This document shows positions 26,201 through 37,499 of a stretch of 64,000 bases of DNA, piece by piece. The stretch spans positions 21,427,501 to 21,491,500 of the forward strand of contig NC_088916.1 in NCBI RefSeq assembly GCF_963576675.1. Reading direction: 5' to 3'. The stretch comes from Euphorbia lathyris (taxonomy: Eukaryota > Streptophyta > Magnoliopsida > Malpighiales > Euphorbiaceae). The position numbers were made by a program, and so were the translations under genes. The notes under the pieces were generated by a model, which did no database searches, was not told the origin of the DNA, and worked only from the letters and a program-made list of their open reading frames with translations. The stretch's first letter is position 1; the number at the start of each line of letters is the position of its first letter.

Positions 26201-27311
26201 ATTCTTGGATAGGCTCACTTCTATGTTGACAACTAGGATAATTTGTTTTTGTTTTTTTTTCCTTTAGCTACTAACAAAAGCATCAAAAGAGTATATTACT
26301 ACAGATAATGAAAGACCAGCTTCAACAATTTCTTCCTACTACTAAAAGTATGCTGATTCATGTTTCATAGTAATTCTCATCCAAAGTAATTTCAAATTTT
26401 TGATAGAATAAGTTACCTTATCCATATTGGGAACAAGTTCCTGAAGCTTCCTTATTCTGTCACTAATTCGAGTTCTTCGAACCTAGATCATGAATACATA
26501 AAAGCTCATTGAGGACTAACATCAAACACTAAAGTGTAATTTGTAGGCAATAGAGTGTTTCAGCTTACCCTTTCTGCAATACTTCGAGGATGTGTAGCAC
26601 ATCCTCGCTTCGCACGAACTCTACAAGGCACTGAATCCTCCAGAAGCTTATCCATATCCATGTCCATCAAACCACACCCTCTCCCAGGTACTTGGGTAGT
26701 TTGTCCTCCTTTCTAATCAATCGATAATCGATATGACCACAAAATTTCAACAAATTAATACCATTACTACCAGCTAAATCTTCATTTCTAAACTGAACAA
26801 TGATGCACAAAGCCTAAATTATTTTTACCGATACAGATGGATATTTAGCTGAAGGGTCAAGCAACTCCGCCTCTCTAGTCCTTTTAGTAGACGAGGAAAC
26901 ATCAATACTCGGTGACATGTAGTCATAATTTGACGGAATCCCAAAATTAGGAAAATATCCATCACCTTCAATCCCAGAATTTCCAAGGAAATCAGCAGGA
27001 GAGCTGTTTTGCCTCTGGAAACCCAACGGTTCAAACAAATTACCGTGTTCAACAGAAGAGGAAGAACCAAAAGGAACAGAATTCCTACTAGCAGGAGTGT
27101 TGGAAGATAGCAACTGAGTCAAGCTCTGGTTAGGTTTTAATGTTTCCTCCTCTTCTTCGTCTTCTTCACCTTCAAGAAGTGCTTCTAACCAAGTGGCTGG
27201 AGCTGAACGGAAGCGGGCGAGTCCAATTCGATTCAATTCACCAGAAGCAACACCGCCACCGCCACCACCACCGCCACTAAAATTTCCGCTACTGGACGGT
27301 GTGGGTTGCAT
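20256..27311 (-). CDS. bHLH transcription factor, bHLH80/bHLH81-like, five exons
   Basis: Exons on the minus strand are 26829-27311, 26569-26712, 26417-26482, 20417-20485 and 20256-20303. All introns are GT-AG in phase 0, giving 269 residues. The ATG at 27311 (MQPT) is chosen over the in-frame ATG at 27416 because the family starts with MQPT. Family marks in order: Gly-rich stretch, GLARFRSAPATWLEALLE, an acidic run, RQNSSPADFLG, NYDYMSP, DSVPCRVRAKRGCATHPRSI, then the basic helix-loop-helix (AERVRRTRISDRIRKLQELV, then ADMLDEAVEYVKFLQKQI) and a short CTC-containing tail. Proteins of this group are nuclear DNA-binding factors that act as dimers on E-box sites; some relatives act in flowering or stress. 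Intron 3 is 5,931 bp and holds repeats. The coding sequence looks intact. Orthology to bHLH80 or bHLH81 specifically is an inference from motif order and length. Confidence 0.88.
21649..21829. mobile_element. MITE in bHLH intron 3
   Basis: Left arm CAGGAATGTTCACATG plus CACCTTAATGACCAAAT recurs in reverse on the right (ending CATGTGATCAAAACCG), with AGATCTAAGCTTATTAAA-type sequence inside. It is flanked by GCATTAGATA (21639-21648) and GCATCAGATA (21830-21839), a 10-bp near-identical direct repeat that suggests a Mutator-type target duplication with one mismatch. Confidence 0.6.
23374..23390. repeat. Au SINE target-site duplication, left copy
   Basis: AAAAAGTTAAATTAGTA is repeated exactly at 23581-23597. 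Confidence 0.9.
23391..23580 (-). mobile_element. Au SINE, full length
   Basis: On the minus strand it starts GAGGGCGAGCCTTGGCGCAA (tRNA-like A box region), contains GGGTTCGAGTC (B box) and ends with a short T run. Sequence and length (about 190 bp) match the plant Au SINE family. It is flanked by perfect 17-bp target duplications (23374-23390 and 23581-23597). It lies in intron 3 of the bHLH gene, in the same orientation as the gene. Confidence 0.92.
23800..24275. repeat. Diverged tandem duplication in bHLH intron 3
   Basis: Two blocks of about 200 bp share TTAGATTATTAGT, ACACATCTT, AAACCCATGCTA, CTAAACTATG/CTGAACTATG, TTGACAATTAGAATTTCTAAAT and similar phrases in the same order (about 23815-24000 and 24065-24275). 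Non-coding. Confidence 0.5.
24640..24890. repeat. Two-copy tandem duplication, about 124 bp unit, in bHLH intron 3
   Basis: Adjacent, almost identical units start TTTATGTGGATGCCCATG and include GGTCCTCC, TCTGGCTTAAATAGTTTC, AAAGTGAACTTGGGA and TATAGCAATTC. The few differences indicate a fairly recent duplication. Confidence 0.8.
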
Positions 27312-28619
27312 CTGCTTCCGAATAGAACGAACAGTCCAGGAGCTTTGATGTTGCTTTAATGGCGGAACAGAGAAAATCTTGTCCTTCCTTTTTTCTTTAT
27401 TGTGTGTTTTTCTCAACAGAAACTGGTTTTTCTCCTTTTTTCTTCATATAATTACAAACAACAGATGCGTACATACAACCGACCTTCCCCAATATCTCGA
27501 CCGTTGGATGAAGTGAAATCAATCCTAGCCGTTAGATTGAAATACATTAAACGGCGATCAATTGAGGATAAGGTACTGTACGCATGAAGAGGGAAGAGAG
27601 GGAGCGGTGACATAAAGTGATAGTGGCTCGTGGAAGCCATAAAGAGACGCAACGTCATCGTTTTCAAGATTTGATTACTGTACATTTGGCGGTTAAAAAT
27701 CTAAAGGGACAGTTGAGGATTTTAGGAGCGTGTAAAACACGGTCCAATGGTGAAGAAGATGGGAGGGGTGGCAAACGAGAATAATGAGCGCGTGGGTAAG
27801 AGAGAGTGGGAGAGGAAGTGTGAGTGGGTCTTAAAAAGGGCAACAAAGTTTGCTTTTTGTGGCAAATTTAAGAAGGGGGGTGACCACCGTTCCACCCATC
27901 CCCAAATGCACATAAAAGATAGAAAAAGGAAAGGTACGCGGTTAGATAAAAAAGACTCAAATTTTGTACAATTTGATATGTTCATTTTATTAAGGAATTT
28001 CTTTTTTCTTTTTTCTTTTCTTTTTTTTTTTAAATACCCTTAACGTTACAGTTAGAAATAATTTTACTCTTAACATTTAAAATTGTGTAATTTTATTCAT
28101 AACATTGGCAGTTAAGAGCAATCTTACCTCTAACGCTGACAAGTTGGATCAATTTAAAAAATTATTCATCTAACTGTTCTCTCGGTCAAGAATCTTGTCA
28201 TCTACGCTTCACATGTGCACAATTTTATCAGTCATTAATAACATATCACAAACATAGGATTAGACGTGAGTTTTTTTAATAAACAAATTTGAAAATATAT
28301 TGTCTTTTGTACGAGTTGGACAAAACAAATTCAAATATTTCGTCAAATTTATAAATATTAGGGGTTTTGGTTGCTCCTTTTCATGCTTCTATTTATCTTT
28401 TCACTTCAAAAGAGAGAGATTTAGATGTTTGGTTAGTGATCTTCTGTTTGCCTTTTACACCCGAAAATTAGTTTTTTATAAAAGCAGAGAATCTCTTCTT
28501 TTTGGCAAATCAGATTTTTCCAACAACAAACAGTAGGTAAAACAAACGGGCTCTTAATCTCCATTTCTATTATTAAATCATATAAAATATGATATATATT
28601 TTTAGAACCAACTGATATA
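27312..28619. other. Upstream region of the bHLH gene
   Basis: Non-coding. It begins with the presumed 5' untranslated region (an in-frame upstream ATG at 27416 with a Lys-rich extension is judged not to be the start). No TATA box was identified with confidence. A poly-T run lies near 28002-28031 and repeated ACGTTA/TAACATT-like words at 28040-28130. Confidence 0.35.
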
Positions 28620-29000
28620 CAATTGGTGCAGAATAAGGAACAAAATGATGTGGGACATCTCCTTCAAGGGTTCAAGTCCGGACGAAGGGAGTCGGGTGAG
28701 AAACGAAGCACGGACGAGCACATGGAGAAAAGGGGCAAAATTATCCCACACAGCGTGTCAGACCTTCCACGCCCCGTGTGGAGCTGGTTCTGGTTCTAAA
28801 GGAGGTGGCACGGGGAACTAAGAAGAACGAATTCGCTCGCTGAAGTCAGAAGGCAGCCACACGCCATGTGGAGTGGCCCACACATGTGGGTTCACTCACA
28901 CGTCGTGTGGGGTGATTTCCTACACAAATGAACCTTGGAATAAGACCATCAGTTTTCTGTCCCTTTCCAGAAATTACTGTGTTGCCACTTATGTATTTAC
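28620..29000. other. Repeat debris left of the Copia element
   Basis: It contains several CACACG-CGTGTGG words near 28750-28910. Together with 35767-36079 it was one continuous sequence before the Copia element inserted (shared TTTAC). It is probably part of the old Ty3/Gypsy element whose coding remnant starts at 37500, but no LTR ends were found. Confidence 0.35.
28996..29000. repeat. Copia target-site duplication TTTAC, left copy
   Basis: TTTAC is repeated exactly at 35762-35766. Confidence 0.85.
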
Positions 29001-30475
29001 TGTTGAAACACCTTTCCACATGATTTTGATTTGACAAAATGATTTAAGTTAAACCATGATTAAGAGGCAAATAAATTTAAGTGCTTTGATTTGATTATAC
29101 TAATATATTTGTTCAATGTTGAGTATAAGTATACATGCAAACAGAAATAAAAAGTAAGACATGACGAAGTCAGCATGAGAACACAGCACAAGCTGAGTGA
29201 AGTGTAACTCAGTATAATAGAAGAAAAGTCATCTTCAGAACAAACGCTTGAAGATGGAGCTAACCAAAGAAGCTGAGTGAAACGCAACTCAGTATCAAAG
29301 AAGAGAAGTCTTCCTCTAATCAAATGCTTGTAGACGAAGCTGACCACGGAAGCTGAGTAAGAATATGACTCAGAAACAAAGAACAAAAGCAACGTCAATA
29401 AAGTCAAGCTGAGTGTTCGTCAGGACAGCACGATTGATCCGTTTGCTAGAAGATAAGATCCGACAACTGTCTGCACCAATAACAGAAGCTTTGGAATTAC
29501 GCCCAGAATCAATTTTGAGATGCATGGGTCAATTGTCTGTTAGCTAAAAGACGAACTGGCGCTAGAAGACGAACCTACCAGAAGAGGACAAGCCTGACGC
29601 CTGCTAATTTCAGACGACAGGATTGGCCTGCAAATCTGAAGCTGACCAGAACAATGACGCAATAGATCCGTTTGAATCCAACGGATAATTCCAAATTCAA
29701 ATCATTAGAGCTTCAAACTTCAACTATAAAAGGACAAGTTCATTCTTGGATCCTTTGTCGATCGCAAAAATAAAAAGAGAAAAAGAGCATACATACAAAG
29801 CACATTCAAACAAGAAAAAGATCTTACACCAAATTTCTATCTCTGTGTAAAAGCTAGATTGATTTTGTAATCATCTAAAGTGTTCTTCATCTAGAAAGAA
29901 TAAGTTTGTATCAATTGTAAGAGATTGAGAGAGTGGTGCTGAGTACTCGGTTTTAGTACTCAGCGGTAGAGAAATCTAGGTGTTCGGTTATAGCACTTAG
30001 TAGGAGTTGAGTAGAGGAATAGAGGAAGGTACTCTTGCATATTCAACTGCCTTGTAAACGGTTTGTGCTCTACCTTTAAAGAGCTCAGTATTGGATTGAA
30101 AAAGCCCGGAGGAACTCTGGGGACTGGACGTAGGCGGAGAGGCCGAACCAGGATAAGTCGTGCTGAGTAATTTCTAACTCTCTCTCAATATATCTATATA
30201 TGTGTTGCTTGATTAAATTGCTCAGGATATAAATTGTAAAAGCTGACACTGAATAATCTTGGTGCTGAGTTGGAAGCTGACCTCAAGTGTTAATTCCCAA
30301 CTGACACATAAAACAGTTCTAGTCAGTATCTGACTAAAGCTGTCTTACATCTCTCAGCCGTGCTGACACAAAATAAAGTCAATTAACTAAAGAATTGATT
30401 GAGTCAGCATAATTAAGCGAAAAAGTTACATTAGTTCCTAACCTCCCCCTTGGAACTAATCACACAGGACCCACA
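29001..30475 (+). repeat. Copia 5' LTR
   Basis: Starts TGTTGAAACACC and ends CCCACA. It matches 34283-35761 throughout with scattered substitutions. It includes a TATA box (TATAAAAGG, 29725-29733) and many GCTGAGT/ACTCAGC words. The tRNA-Met primer site follows at once. Confidence 0.9.
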
Positions 30476-30477
30476 AG

Positions 30478-30490
30478 TGGTATCAGAGCT
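30478..30490 (+). other. Copia primer binding site
   Basis: TGGTATCAGAGCT, two bases after the 5' LTR, is complementary to the 3' end of initiator tRNA-Met, the usual primer of plant Copia elements. Confidence 0.9.
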
Positions 30491-30923
30491 AAATAGCTCA
30501 CTACTCAAATATATAACTATCTTGAGCTGATCCCGATAAATGGCTGAGAACAGCACTCGTTTCCTTCCAGGAAATCAAACAACACAGATACTCCCTAAGG
30601 GATTATCAATTAGTCGGCCACCCTTGTTTTTTGGATCAAATTATACATTTTGGAAAAACAGGATGAAGAAATTTATTCAAGCTACAAACATAAGTGCGTG
30701 GCTTGCAATAGTTCAACGCCCATATGTGCCTTACAAAACTGTTGACAACGAAAAGGTTGTCAAGAGTGAAATTGAGTGGTCAGAAGATGACCTTAAAAAA
30801 TTACAAAATAATGTTTCGGCTATCAATATGCTTCACTGTGCGTTAGATGCTGCAGAGTACAATAAGATTTCAGGTTGCGAGTCAGCACAGGAAATATGGA
30901 AGAAGCTTGAAGTGGCCTATGAA

Positions 30924-30928
30924 GGCAC
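30924..30928. repeat. Solo LTR target-site duplication GGCAC, left copy
   Basis: GGCAC is repeated exactly at 32750-32754. Confidence 0.8.
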
Positions 30929-32749
30929 TGTTGGAATTTAGTGTCCTAAATACAATTGTTTTGGATATTAATATTAATGAATAAATTGTTTATTTGGTCA
31001 TTTGTTTAATCAGATATATAGCATTAATATGTAACTATATATAAAGGCACAAATCTTTCGCAAAGGAAGTAATCCTAAGTTTATTCAAGTAGTTATAAAG
31101 TGTTCATACAAGCATGAAGTGAGACTATACTTTATAATAGACTGATAGACTTAAAGTAAACCCAAGTCAAGTAATATGTTATAGGGATTGGCATATTGCT
31201 GTTGAGACTTGCATGTAACAGTGTTTTCTGTCGAGACAGAAAGCTGATCTCACAAGCTTTAGATATTCTGATATCTAGACAGTTACATGGATCTGATGAA
31301 GGAGTTCATTAGGATTGGGACCCGACTTAAGATAACAGAATGGAGTGATTTATCTAATGCGTCAACTGTTCATCTCATCGGTATTAGTAGGTATAACTAA
31401 TCCTCAGACTCAAACATTCATTAATTAGTAATTCTGGATTGCGGAGTCTGATACTTTGATTTTGTGCGAGCACGATCCAATAGGTGAGAGCCTAGGGTGT
31501 GTGAGAGCAGGGTTGGGTATCACGCGAAGTAATTACAGAATAGTTAATGTCAGATTGAGCATTCGTCACTCCCGATAAATGGGAGATATATCCAAAGGGC
31601 CGCTTGTGGTGAATTGACTGAAATCCTTGCAAGGTGATACAGTTAAGAGTAGAAATAAACATTTCACTTAACTTATCTTTCAGAGTGAATTCAACCTGTA
31701 CAAGTAAAACCGGACTCTTCGTTAGATGTAACCTTGACACATTCCATGGTTATAAGGAATTGACCGACAGGATATAGTTGATGAAGGATCGTATTATACT
31801 GTACCTAATACAGAAAGGTTAATGTCAGTTATCAACCTGACTTCTTAATTGCTCTGGGGGAATATCATAGGTTCTGCTAGTAACAGCTCTCGACGGTATT
31901 CCGTTATATATATGTTGGAATTAATCGTGATGAATAATTTCAAATGATATATACGGCTAGTGGCAATAAAGAACCTAATGGGTCGCATATGGGACTTAGA
32001 ATCGGAGGACGAAAATGTAATTAGTGGGACATACACATATTGGCCGAAATTTACATTAATTTAGGGATAAATTAATTTGATTAATAATTATAATTTGATT
32101 ATGGTTATCAATTAAATTAAAAGATTATCTGATAATATTAATTAGAAGTTTTATGTGATTAAAACTCTATTTAATTATCCCTAACATTAATTAATTATTG
32201 ATTTGATTGATAATAATTATCTAGATATAATTAGTTATTATTTAGATAATAGTAAAGTGTTTATTTAATTATCTAATTAGGAATCCTATTCCGAATAAGA
32301 TTCCAATTATTTAATTACCTAATACAACTGGGATTAGGGTTAAGAAAAGTCTATAAATAGACTCCCCTAACCCCTAAATTTCGAGACACATAAAATAGGA
32401 GACGAGGAATCGTTCCGTCTTTCGTCTCGGCTAATTTACTTTATTTCTTACTCCCTCTTTGATCTCGTATCGATTTCTGTTAGAGGTAATCATTACGATT
32501 GCTATCCATTGAAGGTTGATCACTGATTATCTTTTGGTTTTGGGTTGAATCAAACGTTTGTGGTTCACGAGTTGATAATAACAAGTTGTGGGCACTTCGT
32601 TTGCAACGGTAAATAGTTCATCAATAAAGGTATTACTATCTATCCCTCTTTATATGAAATAACAATTAATAGATCTTGGAAAAGGGAAATAGATAAAATA
32701 GATAAAATTTTATTATTCCGCTATGTCTAGGCTTGTCTATTTTCCTACA
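30929..32749 (+). mobile_element. Solo LTR inside the Copia gag
   Basis: Starts TGTTGGAATTTAG and ends TTTTCCTACA (TG...CA), about 1,820 bp without coding capacity, flanked by GGCAC on both sides. A TATA-like TATAAATAG lies at 32352-32360. The interrupted gag frame continues correctly when the insert and one GGCAC are removed, which confirms the limits. The family differs from the surrounding Copia. Its orientation is assigned from the TATA position only. Confidence 0.8.
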
Positions 32750-34282
32750 GGCACAAGCAAGGTCAAGGAGTCCAAAGTGAACCAACATATGAGGTTATAC
32801 AAACTGTTCGAGATGAATGAGAATGAAGACATCTCTGAGATGAACTCAAGGTTCACAAATATCATAAATGAGCTTAAACGACTCAGCAAGATCTTCACAG
32901 AAGAAGAGAAGGTGAAGAAAATCCTGAGGAGTCTACCCAAGAGCTGGCAAGCTAAGAAAACTGCTGTGGAAGAAGCTCATGAATTGACCACGTACAAATA
33001 TGACGAGCTGATCGGATCTCTGCTGACTCATGAGATCTCAATGAAGAACTTTGAAGCCAAAGAAAAGTCAGAAGACAATAAACAAAAATCACTTGTCATG
33101 AAAGCTGACTCAACCGAAGCTGACTCATCAAATGATGAGGAGATGGCCATGTTCACAATGAAGATGAAAAAGTTGTTCAGAAAGAATGACAAGCAGATAT
33201 AAGAAGGAAAGCTGGGTCCAGTGACAGCAGATATAAGAAGGACAGCTCAAAGCCTGTCACATGCTTCGAGTGCCATCAAACTAGGCACATTAAGTCAAGC
33301 TGCCCTAACTTAAAGAAAGAAAAGAGGGGAAGCAAAAAGGCAATGGTGGCCACATGGAGTGACAGTGATGAGTCAACCTCATCAGAAGCTGATGCAAATG
33401 AGACAACAAATATATGCTTCATGGCCGACGATGCTGCTGACCAAAGTCAATCTGAGCAAGCTGGCCTCTCTGACGGTTCTGACCAAGAGGAACATTCCAA
33501 TGAGGTAACATCTCTACTCTTGCTTAGAAATGAAATGGTTAACGCCCTGAGTGATCTATATACGCTGACTAAAAAGTGTAACAAGAAAATAAAGGCACTC
33601 AGCAGGCGATGTGATGAGATCGAGGAGATCAAACTAAGTGATCTCCGACATCTTCTCCAAGACAACACCAGGCAAGATGAAAATCTAAAAATCATGCATG
33701 GTTTTGTCTCGGAAGTCCAAACTGAGTCAAAGAAGCTTAGGAAGGACATCACAACTATACAGAACCAGCTGAGTAAATCGGCAAAGAAAGGGTTCTATCC
33801 CAATGCTGAGTATCAAGGTACTGGTCAGTATAAACAGTACACTCAGCAGAACAGTTAGTGTGACTATTGTGGGAAAAGAGGGCACACCATTGATGTGTGT
33901 TGGTATACTCCACGGAATGTCCAATGTGACTTCTGCGGAAAGAAAGGCCATACCACTAAGGTATGTTGGCATGCTCAGCACAATCGTGTTGACCAGAAAT
34001 AAAACCACTCTCAAAGGGTGACCTATTGTGACTTCTGTGGTAAAGCTGGCAACACAATAAATATATGCCGTCACAAATTAAAATATGATGTAGCACCTGT
34101 CTATGCTAACCAACGAGGACCCAAAAAGAATTGGGTACCTAAAGATGAATGATTCAAAATGCAGGTGAGCCTGAGGTGCATGGAGAAGTCAAAGCTTTGG
34201 TATATTCACAGCGCATGCTCGAGGCACATGACTGGTGATGAAACTCAATTAAATATTTTGCCAACATCAAAATGGGGGAGTT

Positions 34283-35761
34283 TGTTGAAACACATTTCCA
34301 CATGATTTTGATTTGACAAAATAATTTAAGTTAAACCATGATTAAGAGGCAATTAAATTTAAGTGCTTTTATTTGATTGTACTAATATGTTTGTTCAATG
34401 TTGAGTATAAGTATAAATGCAAACAGAAATAAAAAGTAAGACAGGACGAAGTCAGCATGAGAACACAGCACAAGCTGAGTGAAGTGTAACTCAGTATAAT
34501 AGAAGAAAAGTCATCTTCAGAACTAACGCTTGAAGATGGAGCTAACCAAAGAAGCTGAGTGAAACGCAACTCAGTATCAAAGAAGAGAAGTCTTCCTCTA
34601 ATCAAATGCTTGCAGACGAAGCTGACCACGGAAGCTGAGTAAGAATATGACTCAGAAACAAAGAACAAAAGCAACGTCAATAAAGTCAAGCTAAGTGTTT
34701 GTCAGGACAACACGATTGATCCGTTTGCTAGAAGACAAGATCCGACAATTGTCTGCACCAATAACAGAAGCTTTGGAATTACTCCCAGAATCAATTTCGA
34801 GATGCATGGGTCAACTGTTTGTTAGCTAAAAGACGAACTGGCACTAGAAGACGAACCTACCAGAAGAGGACAAGCCTGACGCCTGCTAATTTCAGACGAC
34901 AGGATTGACCTGCAAATCTGAAGCTGGGTAGAACAATGACGCAATAGATCCGTTTGAATCCAACGGATAATTCCAAATTCAAATCATTAGAGCTTCAGAC
35001 TTCAACTATAAAAGGACAAGTTCATTCTTGGATCCTTTGCTGGTCGCAAAAACAAAAAAAGAAAAAGAGCATACATACAAAGCACATTCAAACAAGAAAA
35101 AGATCTTACACCAAATTTCTATCTCTGGGTAAAAGCTAGATTGATTTTGTAATCATCTAAAGTGTTCTTCATCTAGAAAGAACAAGTTTGTATCCATTGT
35201 AAAAGATTGAGAGAGTGGTGCTGAGTACTCGGTTTTAGTACTCAGCGGTAGAGAAATCTAGGTGTTCGGTTATAGCACTTAGTAGGAGTTGAGTAGACGA
35301 ATAGAGGAAGGTACTCTTGCATATTCAACTGCCTTGTAAACGGTTTGTGCTCTACCTTTAAAGAGCTCAGTATTGGATTGAAAAAGCCCGGAGGGACTCT
35401 GGGGACTGGACGTAGGCGGAGAGGCCGAACCAGGATAAGTCGTGCTGAGTAATTTCTAACTCTCTCTCAATATATCTATATATTTGTTGCTTGATTAAAT
35501 TGCTCAGGATATAAATTGTAAAAGCTGACACTGAGTAATCTTGGTGCTGAGTTGGAAGCTGACCTCAAGTGTTAATTCCCAACTCACACATAAAACAGTT
35601 CTAATTAGCATCTGACTAAAGCTGTCTTACATCTCTCGGCCGCGCTGACCCAAAATAAAGTCAAATAACTAAAGAATTGATTGAGTCAGCATAATTAAGT
35701 GAAAAAGTTACATTAGTTCCTAATCCCCCCCCCCCTTGGAACTAATCACACGGGACCAACA
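34283..35761 (+). repeat. Copia 3' LTR
   Basis: Starts TGTTGAAACACA after a GGGGGAG-type polypurine tract and ends GACCAACA, followed by TTTAC (35762-35766). TATA box at 35007-35015. A C run near 35726-35735 is longer than in the 5' LTR. Confidence 0.9.
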
Positions 35762-35766
35762 TTTAC

Positions 35767-36079
35767 TATCTTGTCGTTAGAGGTTAATAACTTAAATGTC
35801 ATTTGAGCACTTCCCTTCCCTTTCTACCCCTATCACTTTCTATTATGTTGTAACCTTAGCTAGGGTTTTTCGTCTTTTTCATTTTATTTTGGAGAGCTAT
35901 ATACCGCCTCATTATTTGTAAGGATAAGCAACTTTTAATCAATCAAAAATATTATAGTCTTCTTCTTGAAGCTTGTTAGGATTTTCATACCTTCAACAAC
36001 GGGGATTTTCTATTTCCTATGGATTTAGTCCATGAAACCTGGGATTAACTCCTTCTAGTTTAGCTAGAGAAGAACTATC
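35767..36079. other. Old repeat sequence between two LTR insertions
   Basis: Non-coding; continuation of 28620-29000 beyond the Copia insertion. It contains CTAGGGTTTTTCG, ATTTTCATACC and similar words but no gene. Confidence 0.35.
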
Positions 36080-37496
36080 TATTGAAACACCTTTTCACAT
36101 GATTTTGATTTGACAAAATGATTTAAGTTAAACCATGATTAAGAGGCAATTAAATTTAAGTGCTTTGATTTAATTGTACTAATATGTTTGTTCAATGTTG
36201 AGTATAAGTATAAATAAAAACAGAAATAAAAAGTAAGACATGACGAAGTCAGCATGAGAACACAACACAAGCTGAGTGGTGTGCAACTCAGTATAATAGA
36301 AGAAAAGTCATCTTCAGAACAAACGTTTGAAGATGAAGCTGACCAAGGAAGCTGAGTGGAACGCAACTCAGTATCAAAGAAGAGAAGTCTTCCTCTAATC
36401 AATTGCTTGCAGACGAAGCTGACCACGGAAGCTGAGTAAGAATATGACTCAGAAACAAAGAACAAAGGCAACGTCAATAAAGTCAAGCTGAGTGTTTGTC
36501 AGGACATCGCGATTGATCCGTTTGCTAGAAGATAAGATCCGACAACTGTCTGCACCAATAACAGAAGCTTTGGAATTACGCCCAGAGTCAATTTTGAGAT
36601 ACATGGGTCAACTGTCCGTTAGTTAAAAGACGAACTGGCGCTAGAAGATGAACCTGCCGGAAGAAGACACGCCTGAAGCCTGCTAATTTCAGACGACAGG
36701 ATTGGCCTGCAAATCTGAAGCTGGCCAGAACAATGACGCAATAGATCCGTTTGAATCCAACGGATAATTCCAGATTCAAATCATTAGAGCTTCAGACTTC
36801 AACTATAAAAGGACAAGTTCATTCTTGGTTCCTTCGCCGATTGCCGAAAAACAAAAAGAAAAAAGAGCATACATACAAAGCACACTCAAACAAGAAAAAG
36901 ATCTTACACCAAATTTCTATCTCTGTGTAAAAGCTAGATTGATTTTGTAATCATCTAAAGTGTTCTTCATCTAGAAAGAACAAGTTTGTATCCATTGTAA
37001 AAGATTGAGAGAGTGGTGCTGAGTACTCGGTTTTAGTACTCAGCGGTAGAGAAATCTAGGTGTTCGGTTATAGCACTTAGTAGGAGTTGAGTAGACGAAT
37101 AGAGGAAGGTACTCTTGCATATTCAACTGCCTTGTAAACGGTTTGTGCTCTACCTTTAAAGAGCTCAGTATTGGATTGAAAAAGCCCGGAGGGACTCTGG
37201 GGACTGGACGTAGGCGGAGAGGCCGAACCAGGATAAGTCGTGCTGAGTAATTTCTAACTCTCTCTCAATATATTTATATATGTGTTGCTTGATTAAATTG
37301 CTCAGGATATAAATTGTAAAAGATGACACTGAGCAATCTTGGTGCTGAGTTGGAAGCTGACCTCAAGTGTTAATTCCCAACTCACAAGTAAAACAGTTCT
37401 AGTCAGCATCTGACTAAAGCTATCTTACATCTCTCGACCGTGCTGACCTAAACTAAGTTAAGTAACTTAAAGAATTGATTAAGTCAGCATAATTCA
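36080..37496 (+). repeat. Third Copia LTR of the same family, 3'-truncated
   Basis: It matches the LTRs at 29001 and 34283 from TTGAAACACCTTTTCACATG to GTCAGCATAATTCAACGA, where the last roughly 60 bp of the LTR are missing. The leading TG is TA. No internal region accompanies it, so it is an LTR remnant from a separate insertion. TATA-like TATAAAAGG is retained near 36805. Confidence 0.8.
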
Positions 37497-37499
37497 ACG

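Larger units (their letters stand above)
30540..34245 (+). pseudogene. Copia gag with start of protease (broken, split by solo LTR)
   Basis: The ATG at 30540 opens a UBN2/gag-type sequence (FFGSNYTFWKNRMKKFI, then EIWKKLEVAYEGT). At 30928 it is interrupted by a solo LTR and resumes at 32755 with the expected helical part (MRLYKLFEMNENEDISEM, LRSLPKSW). A TAA at 33200-33202 and a frameshift follow; then come a zinc knuckle CFECHQTRHIKSSC near 33262 and an acidic coiled region. After a TAG at 33856-33858 there are three successive knuckle-like repeats (CDYCGKRGHTIDVC, CDFCGKKGHTTKVC, CDFCGKAGNTINIC; the third has lost its His). The end shows the protease start with its catalytic Asp replaced by His. 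It would have packaged element RNA. Confidence 0.75.
29001..35761 (+). mobile_element. Deleted (non-autonomous) Ty1/Copia element
   Basis: Two LTRs of about 1,475 bp, a primer binding site TGGTATCAGAGC at 30478-30489, a gag region and a polypurine tract near 34269-34282 lie between perfect TTTAC duplications. After gag the sequence reaches the start of the protease region (WYIHSACSRHMTGDE, near 34200) and then jumps straight to the polypurine tract, so integrase, reverse transcriptase and RNase H are absent. Its gag is further split by a solo LTR. The plus-strand order is LTR, gag, LTR. Confidence 0.88.

Noticed and set aside
27312..27416. In-frame N-terminal extension of the bHLH protein from an ATG at 27416
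   Set aside because: Family members begin with MQPT. The Lys-rich extension is probably translated leader sequence, though an alternative start cannot be excluded.
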